A stretch of DNA of 37,062 nucleotides, from assembly GCA_001772055.1 (NCBI GenBank), contig MERP01000043.1, positions 1 to 37,062 on the forward strand, written 5' to 3'. Made by a program: the position numbers and the translations under genes. Positions 30,309 to 37,062 of this stretch are shown piece after piece (the first letter of the stretch is position 1; every line of letters begins with the position of its first letter). The notes beneath the pieces were generated by a model, which was given only the letters and a program-made list of their open reading frames with translations, was not told the DNA's origin and did not search any database. The DNA is from Betaproteobacteria bacterium RIFCSPLOWO2_12_FULL_68_19. Its GTDB lineage: Bacteria; Pseudomonadota; Gammaproteobacteria; Burkholderiales; SG8-39.

Positions 30309-31616
30309 CTACAGCCGCCCGCCGCGCTTGAGCTCGAGATAGCGGTTCACCAGGGCGATCGGCAGGCGCTCGGGCTCCACGTCGAGGGTGATCACGCCGG
30401 CGGCGCCGATGCGCCGGAAGATGCGGCCGCGCTGGACGAGGTAGTCGGCCGCGGCGGCGTGGGTCACGGCGCGGTCGAAGCTGTCGACCCTGGCCGAGAG
30501 CGCGCGCCCGAGGATCGCCTCGCGCAGCGACGCCAGCACCACCAGGTGCCGGGTGCGCAGCAGGTCGAGCGCGGGCATCAGCCCGTCGTCGTCCTCGTCG
30601 CGCAGGTTGGTGAGCAGGATCACCAGCGCGCGGCGCCGCACGCGCGTCATGATCTCGCGCGCCGCCTGCTGGTAGTCGGGGACGGCGAGGGTCGGCTCGA
30701 TGTCGTAGGCCCGGTTCAGGATCGCGTGCACCGCCGCGAGCGACTTGCGCGGCTCGCTGTAGCGGCTGACGCCCCCCATGGTGAGCATGCCGACCGCGTC
30801 GCCCTGACGCGCCGCGACGTGCGCGAGCAGCAGGGCCGCGTTGAGCGTATGGTCGAAGTGCGAGAGCTCGTCGTCTTTCGATGCCATGCGCCGCCCGCAG
30901 TCGATCACCAGCAGCACGCGCTGGTCCTTCTCGTCCTCGTACTCGCGCGCGATCAGCCGCGCGGTGCGCGCGGTCGCCTTCCAGTCGATGGCGCGCTGCG
31001 AGTCGCCCTCCCGGTACTCGCGCAGCTGGTGGAACTCCATGCCCTCGCCGCGCCGGCGCACCTGCAGCACGCCGATCTGCGACAGGCGGTTGTCGGTCGC
31101 AAGCAGCGAGTAGCGCGCGAGCGCGCGGAAGTTCGGGTAGACGCGCACCGCCGTGCTTTCACCGGAAAGTCTTTTTATCTGCCAAAGGCCCAACGGCGAG
31201 AAAACCCTGAGCTCTGCACTCGCGAAGCGCGCCTCGCCGCGCGCCACCGGCCGCGCCTGGTAGCCGAGCTCGACCCACTCGCGCGGCCCGAGCGCGAGCG
31301 GCCGCGGCAGGCCCTCGCATTCGAAGCTCGCCGGATGGTGGTCGTGCACCTCGCAGCGCAGCCGCGCGCCGGAGCGGTTCGCGACCCGCAGCGCCACCTC
31401 GACCGGGACGCCGAGGGCGAGCGACGCGGCGATGCGCCGCTCGAGCGCCGGCGCGGGCGTGCGCAGCGCGCTCGCCAGGTCGAGCGCCGCGAGCAGCGCC
31501 AGCGCCCCCGCCAGCGCCGCCCATTGCAGCTGGAACTGCGGCATGATCGACACCGCGATGGCGAGCGCCGTGACGCCGGCGAGCAGCCACAGGAGCCGTG
31601 TGGAAGGCAGGAACAA
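30309..31616 (-). CDS. DUF58 domain-containing protein
   Basis: EGMEFHQLREYREGDSQRAIDWKATARTARLIAREYEDEKDQRVLLVIDCGRRM typical of DUF58. Confidence 0.92.
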   Translation of the reverse strand: MFLPSTRLLWLLAGVTALAIAVSIMPQFQLQWAALAGALALLAALDLASALRTPAPALERRIAASLALGVPVEVALRVANRSGARLRCEVHDHHPASFECEGLPRPLALGPREWVELGYQARPVARGEARFASAELRVFSPLGLWQIKRLSGESTAVRVYPNFRALARYSLLATDNRLSQIGVLQVRRRGEGMEFHQLREYREGDSQRAIDWKATARTARLIAREYEDEKDQRVLLVIDCGRRMASKDDELSHFDHTLNAALLLAHVAARQGDAVGMLTMGGVSRYSEPRKSLAAVHAILNRAYDIEPTLAVPDYQQAAREIMTRVRRRALVILLTNLRDEDDDGLMPALDLLRTRHLVVLASLREAILGRALSARVDSFDRAVTHAAAADYLVQRGRIFRRIGAAGVITLDVEPERLPIALVNRYLELKRGGRL

Positions 31617-31619
31617 GGT

Positions 31620-32587
<968 letters not shown>

Positions 32588-32591
<4 letters not shown>

Positions 32592-33688
32592 TTGTCGCCT
32601 TTCTCCAAAGCACTGTGGATCCGCTGGGCGTGCTGCGTGACGCGGATGAAGTCCGCGCCGCGCATCGCGCCGCCGGCGCCGATGAATCGAGTTGCATCTT
32701 CGTTAGAGATTTGTATTAAAGAAGCCAGGCGCGCGGCGCGCTCCGCCTGCGGCGCGACGGCGAAATCGGGCTGGGCGCGCGCGATGCGCCGCAGCGCGGC
32801 GTCGCGCGCCGCCGTCACCAGGCGCGCGCGCAGGCCGTTCGCCCAGAAATAGCGGCCGCTCGCGCGCAGGTGGTCGAGCAGGCGCCGGCGCGCGGGCGGC
32901 GCGTCCGGCGCCACCGGGCCGAAGCGCGGCGCGATGCGCCACAGCCATGCGGCGAGGAGCAGAGCGCCGGCGGCGAGCGCGGGCAGGGCGTGGGAGACGA
33001 GAAAGCCCCAGAGCGAAAGCCGCTCGGGGCGGAAGAACACGCGCAGCTCCTGCGCCGGCGTAGCCTCGAGCAGGGCCCACAGGAACGCGGCGTGGTCGTG
33101 CTGCCCGATCAGTCCGTTGCGGGCGAAGTGAAGGCTCGTCGCCACCGTCACCATGCCCTTGCCGCGCTCGAACGAGTAGAGCTTGTCGCCCGCGCGCAGG
33201 CGCGCCGCGGCGTCCCCGCGCTTGAGCGCGGCGGCATCGGGAAAAGTCACGGCGAGCTTGCGGCCCCGCACTTCGACCGCGAGGGGCTTCTGGGGCACCT
33301 TCCCCGATTCGCGCGCGACCGCGAGCGCGTCGAACAGCGGGTCGCCCACGCCGGGGTATTCCGCCTCGGCCACGAGGTGCCCGCCGGCCGCGACCCAGGC
33401 GAGGATGCGCGTCACTCGCGCCGGCTCGAGCGCCTGCCTGCGGTTCGGCATCAGCAGCACGCCGCCGGGCTCGAGCGCGTCGAGCTCGGGCAGCGAGCGC
33501 AGCTCCCGGGCGGAGAGCCCCATGCGCTCGGCGAAGCGCTCGGCGGCGAGGAACTGGCGCAGCCGCGCCTCGCCGGAAGGCCCGACCCATTCCCTGGCCG
33601 GCACGCGCTCGTAGGCGGAGAGAAACCAGAGCACGCCGAGCGTCGCCGCGGCGAGCACGCCGGCCGCGACCAGCAGCCGCCCCTTCAT
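32588..33688 (-). CDS. DUF4350 domain-containing protein
   Basis: N-terminal TM, LPELDALEPGGVLLMPNRRQALEPARVTRILAWVAAGGHLVAEAEYP; position between MoxR and DUF4129 genes. Confidence 0.8.
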
Positions 33689-35097
33689 GCCGCGAACCCC
33701 CGGTAGTCCTGCGCCAGGCGCTCGACCTCGGAGCGCCCCGGATCGCGGCGCGCATAAGCGCACTGGCGCCAGAGCTCGATCAGCTGTTTCATGTACGGAT
33801 TCTTTTCCTGGGGGGAAAGGGCGAGCACTTCGGCCTCGGTGTGGCTCGCGAGCAGCCTCACGCCGCGGCGGTGCACGAGCTCCGAGAGCGCGCCGCGGTA
33901 AAGGAGCCCGAGCGCCTCGCGCAGCTTGCCTTCGGCGGCGAGCGCGCCGGCCGCGGCGGCGACGTCGGCCGGCAGCGTCTCGGGCGCGAGCTCCATGCCG
34001 AAGAGCGACGCGGGAGGGCGGTAGGGCTCCGCCGGCGGCGCGCTCCCGCGCGGCAGCAGGCGCGCCGCCCACCACAGCGCGTAGGCGAGCGCGGCCGCGG
34101 CGGCGACCCAGAGCGCCACCCGCGCGGCGTTGGCGAGGGCATAACCGAGCGCCCCCAGCCAGGAGAGGTCCGGGCCCTCTTTGGGCTCGGCAGGATTGCG
34201 CGCGCGCCATTGCGTCGTGTCGCGCTGGTGCGGGAACTCGGGGGCTTTCAGCACTTCCGCGATTTCCCGCTTGGGATCCTTCTGTGCATAGGAAGAAGAG
34301 GGATGGAATGCAATGAGGAGCGCCATCAGCACTCCTGCTGCGATCGCCGCATGCCGCTCGGCGATCTTGCGCAGCGCCACCTCGATGTCCCAGCCTTCGA
34401 GCACGCTGCGGCGGTTGAGGTAGAGCGCGAACCCGGCGGCGACGTAGAAGGGCTCGAGCAGCGCCACCGCGCCGGCATAGGCGAGCGCGTCGTCCCAGGT
34501 CCAGAAGTCGCCGTCGAACAGCGCCTCGAAAAAGTCCCTTCCTTCGCTCGACTTCGCCGGCAGCAGGAGCTCGGTCAGCATGCCCAGGGACAGGTACAGC
34601 ACCAGCCACTCGAACGCGAGGCACACGAGCGTGAGCCACACCGCGTAGCCGTGCACGCGGCGCCCGAGCCCGCTCCTGCGCTCGCGGGCGGAGCCGCCGC
34701 GCTGGCCCTCGAGCTGGCGCACCGGCAGGTAGAACGAGCGCGCCATGTCCGGCCACGGGCGCAGTAGCAGATAGCCGAGCAGCCCGGTGCGCAGCCACTG
34801 CCCCGCCGAGGCGAGCACCGCGCGCGTGCCCTGCAGCTCGCCGAACACCGCGCGCGAAAGCACGTGCAGCACCACGCGGTCGTCGAGCGGCTTGAGCCAC
34901 CAGACGATGAGCAGCGCGAGCCACGGCTTTTGCACCGCCCACGCGAGCGCGAATGCGACCGCGGCGATCGCGCCGCTCACGATCAGGTGCGGCGCGTAGA
35001 CGCGCCGCCACCAGCGCTGCAGCATGGCGAGGCCGAGGTCCATCGCCTCCCAGGGCGAGCGCCGGCGCAGCGCGATCGCGATGTCAGCCGGCTGCAC
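33685..35097 (-). CDS. DUF4129-type membrane protein
   Basis: Multiple TM segments and C-terminal LYRGALSELVHRRGVRLLASHTEAEVLAL...QLIELWRQCAYARRDPGRSEVERLAQDYRGF; GTG start at 35097 preferred. Confidence 0.75.
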   Translation of the reverse strand: MQPADIAIALRRRSPWEAMDLGLAMLQRWWRRVYAPHLIVSGAIAAVAFALAWAVQKPWLALLIVWWLKPLDDRVVLHVLSRAVFGELQGTRAVLASAGQWLRTGLLGYLLLRPWPDMARSFYLPVRQLEGQRGGSARERRSGLGRRVHGYAVWLTLVCLAFEWLVLYLSLGMLTELLLPAKSSEGRDFFEALFDGDFWTWDDALAYAGAVALLEPFYVAAGFALYLNRRSVLEGWDIEVALRKIAERHAAIAAGVLMALLIAFHPSSSYAQKDPKREIAEVLKAPEFPHQRDTTQWRARNPAEPKEGPDLSWLGALGYALANAARVALWVAAAAALAYALWWAARLLPRGSAPPAEPYRPPASLFGMELAPETLPADVAAAAGALAAEGKLREALGLLYRGALSELVHRRGVRLLASHTEAEVLALSPQEKNPYMKQLIELWRQCAYARRDPGRSEVERLAQDYRGFAA

Positions 35098-36037
35098 GCG
35101 CGCGCCCGGCGAAGCCGAAGTAGGCGAGCAGCAAGCCCCATCCGGCAAGGCCAACGGTTATCTTCAGCTGGAAAGGAACCTCGGTGAGCGGCGACCAGAA
35201 GGCCTCGACGAACGCCGCGGCGAAGAGCATCAGCGCCGCGCCGTACATCATGCGCACCGCCGGCTTCGCCGCCGCGACCAGCGCGCTCCGGCGCGAGAAG
35301 CCGCCCGGGGCGATCACCGCCAGCCCCAGGCGCAGCCCGGCGGCGCCGGCGAGCACGATCGCTACGAGCTCGAGCGAGGAATGCCCGGCGACGAACGACC
35401 AGAAGGTCTCGCTGTAGCCGACCTGCGTGAGGTAGCCCGCCACCGCGCCGATCACCACCGCGTTCGCTCCCAGGAACCAGGCGCTGCCCACGCCGAAGAG
35501 AAGCCCCCCGGCGAAGGTCTGGAAGCCGATGCGCACGTTGTTCCAGATGTAGAAGCCGAACATCATCAGGCTGTGGTCGGCTTCCAGCATGCCGATGCGG
35601 CGGTTCGCCGGGTCGTACATGGCGTGGAACCTGGCGATCTGCTCCGGCGTGAGCAGGTAGTGGACGAACTCGGGAAACTGCTGCAGCACCGCGATCAGGC
35701 CGGCGAGCGGGCCGAAGAACAGCAGCCCCGCCGCGGCGACCAGGCGCCATTCCTCGCGCACCAGGCGCGGAAAGCCGGCCAGCACGAATTCCAGCACGCG
35801 CTGCGACTGGCGGCGGCGGCTGCGGTAGAGCACGTGGTGGCCGTGCAGCGCGAGGCGGCTCAGCCGGTCGACGAGCCTCGGGCTGTACTGCCGGTCGGCG
35901 GCGAGCGCGAGGCTCTGGCACAGGCGCCGGTAGCGCAGCGGCAGCTCCGCGGCGTCGAAGCTCGGCCGGCCGTCGAGGAAATGCTCGAACTCGTCCCATT
36001 CGCGCGCGTGCGCCGCCTCGAAGGAGCGCTGCTTCAT
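35084..36037 (-). CDS. Stage II sporulation protein M-like (SpoIIM/DUF95) membrane protein
   Basis: LCQSLALAADRQYSPRLVDRLSRLALHGHHVLYR, NNVRIGFQTFAGGLLFGVGSAWFLGANAVVIGAVAGYL, GHSSLELVAIVLAGAAGLRLG. Confidence 0.9.
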   Translation of the reverse strand: MKQRSFEAAHAREWDEFEHFLDGRPSFDAAELPLRYRRLCQSLALAADRQYSPRLVDRLSRLALHGHHVLYRSRRRQSQRVLEFVLAGFPRLVREEWRLVAAAGLLFFGPLAGLIAVLQQFPEFVHYLLTPEQIARFHAMYDPANRRIGMLEADHSLMMFGFYIWNNVRIGFQTFAGGLLFGVGSAWFLGANAVVIGAVAGYLTQVGYSETFWSFVAGHSSLELVAIVLAGAAGLRLGLAVIAPGGFSRRSALVAAAKPAVRMMYGAALMLFAAAFVEAFWSPLTEVPFQLKITVGLAGWGLLLAYFGFAGRARAAG

Positions 36038-36720
36038 TCCCGCCCCGCGATGTGGCTCGCCATGCCGAGCAGGCGCGCGGCGGCGCGGCCGCCCTCGAGC
36101 CTGCCGACCAGCGGCGCGGGCAGCTCGGCGAGCTCCTCGAGGCGCTCGCGCGTGAGGCTGCCGGCGCGCTCGGCGAGCTCGAGCAGCGCGCGCTGCTCCT
36201 CGAGGTCGAGCGCGACCGGCGGCACGATCGGGGCCGCATCGGGGAGCTTGCGCGCCTGCGCGATGCGCTCGGGCTGGTAGACCACCACGGTGCCGGCGGC
36301 GAGGTCGCCGAGGCGCTTGAAGTCGCGGTTGGCGAGCATCGCGGCGAGGCCGATGCCGTACAGCACCGGCAGGAAGTCGACCGCGCGCAGCAGGTTGCGC
36401 GTCAGCGCCCCGGGCCAGCGCAGCGGCGTGCCGTCGTCGTTCAGCACCGCGAGGCCGAGCGCGCGCTTGCCCGGGGTCTGGCCGCGCCAGGCCGCCTCGA
36501 ACCAGGCCGGCGCGAGCCACTCGACGAAGAACGCGGTGAGCAGCACGATGCCCATGCCGGCGTTGCCGAGCAGCGGCGCGAACATCATCACCGTGAACAC
36601 CACCGCGAGGCGCAGGGCGAAATCGATCGCCCAGGCGAGCGCGCGCGGCACCGGACCCGCGAGATGCAGCGTGAGCTCGATGCCTTCAGGCGTCGCGACG
36701 CGACGGGTGGTGTCGAGCAA
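36034..36720 (-). CDS. RDD family membrane protein
   Basis: LAGPVPRALAWAIDFALRLAVVF...QTPGKRALGLAVLNDDGTPLRWPGALTRNLLRAVDFLP; TTG start. Confidence 0.9.
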   Translation of the reverse strand: MLDTTRRVATPEGIELTLHLAGPVPRALAWAIDFALRLAVVFTVMMFAPLLGNAGMGIVLLTAFFVEWLAPAWFEAAWRGQTPGKRALGLAVLNDDGTPLRWPGALTRNLLRAVDFLPVLYGIGLAAMLANRDFKRLGDLAAGTVVVYQPERIAQARKLPDAAPIVPPVALDLEEQRALLELAERAGSLTRERLEELAELPAPLVGRLEGGRAAARLLGMASHIAGRE

Positions 36721-36770
36721 GACTGGCTTCCCCCCTCAGGAAACCAGGAGAGTCTACTAAAAAATCGGAA

Positions 36771-37062
<292 letters not shown>

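Overview
High-GC chromosomal segment, most likely betaproteobacterial (basis: gene content and order such as rplU-rpmA-obg-proB, ispB-tRNAPro-pilS-pilR-ampD, PhaM, maeB; inference). Nearly all of it is core housekeeping DNA; I saw no prophage, transposase, CRISPR or integron. Supported genes: rubrerythrin 3' end, DUF3501, proB, obg, rpmA, rplU, ispB, tRNA-Pro(CGG), PP0621-like protein, pilS/pilR, ampD, nrdA-(GIY-YIG-like)-nrdB-DUF2442, a Lys-rich histone-H1-like protein, a lytic transglycosylase, a PLP aminotransferase, maeB, a patatin, PhaM, a quinone oxidoreductase, a Nudix hydrolase, a CobD/CbiB-like protein, DUF2007, a pterin dehydratase, an M48 protease, orn, RidA, a D-lactate dehydrogenase-like FAD oxidase, DUF6494, pgi, a GT39-like protein, rpmE2, a coupled RDD-SpoIIM-DUF4129-DUF4350-MoxR-DUF58 cluster, and the 3' end of rho. 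Most interesting signals: (1) a degenerate GIY-YIG-fold protein translationally coupled between nrdA and nrdB; (2) short, sharply bounded islands of AT-ending codons in many otherwise very high-GC3 genes; (3) a recurrent '-10 hexamer, exactly 6 nt, start codon' layout suggesting leaderless mRNAs, including an aminotransferase whose conserved N-terminus seems to begin at AUC; (4) a long inverted repeat among candidate NrdR boxes upstream of nrdA; (5) an unexplained structured intergenic element at about 13.58-13.70 kb; (6) the MoxR/DUF58 membrane cluster lying between rho and rpmE2. All family assignments are by eye from the translations; no database search was run.
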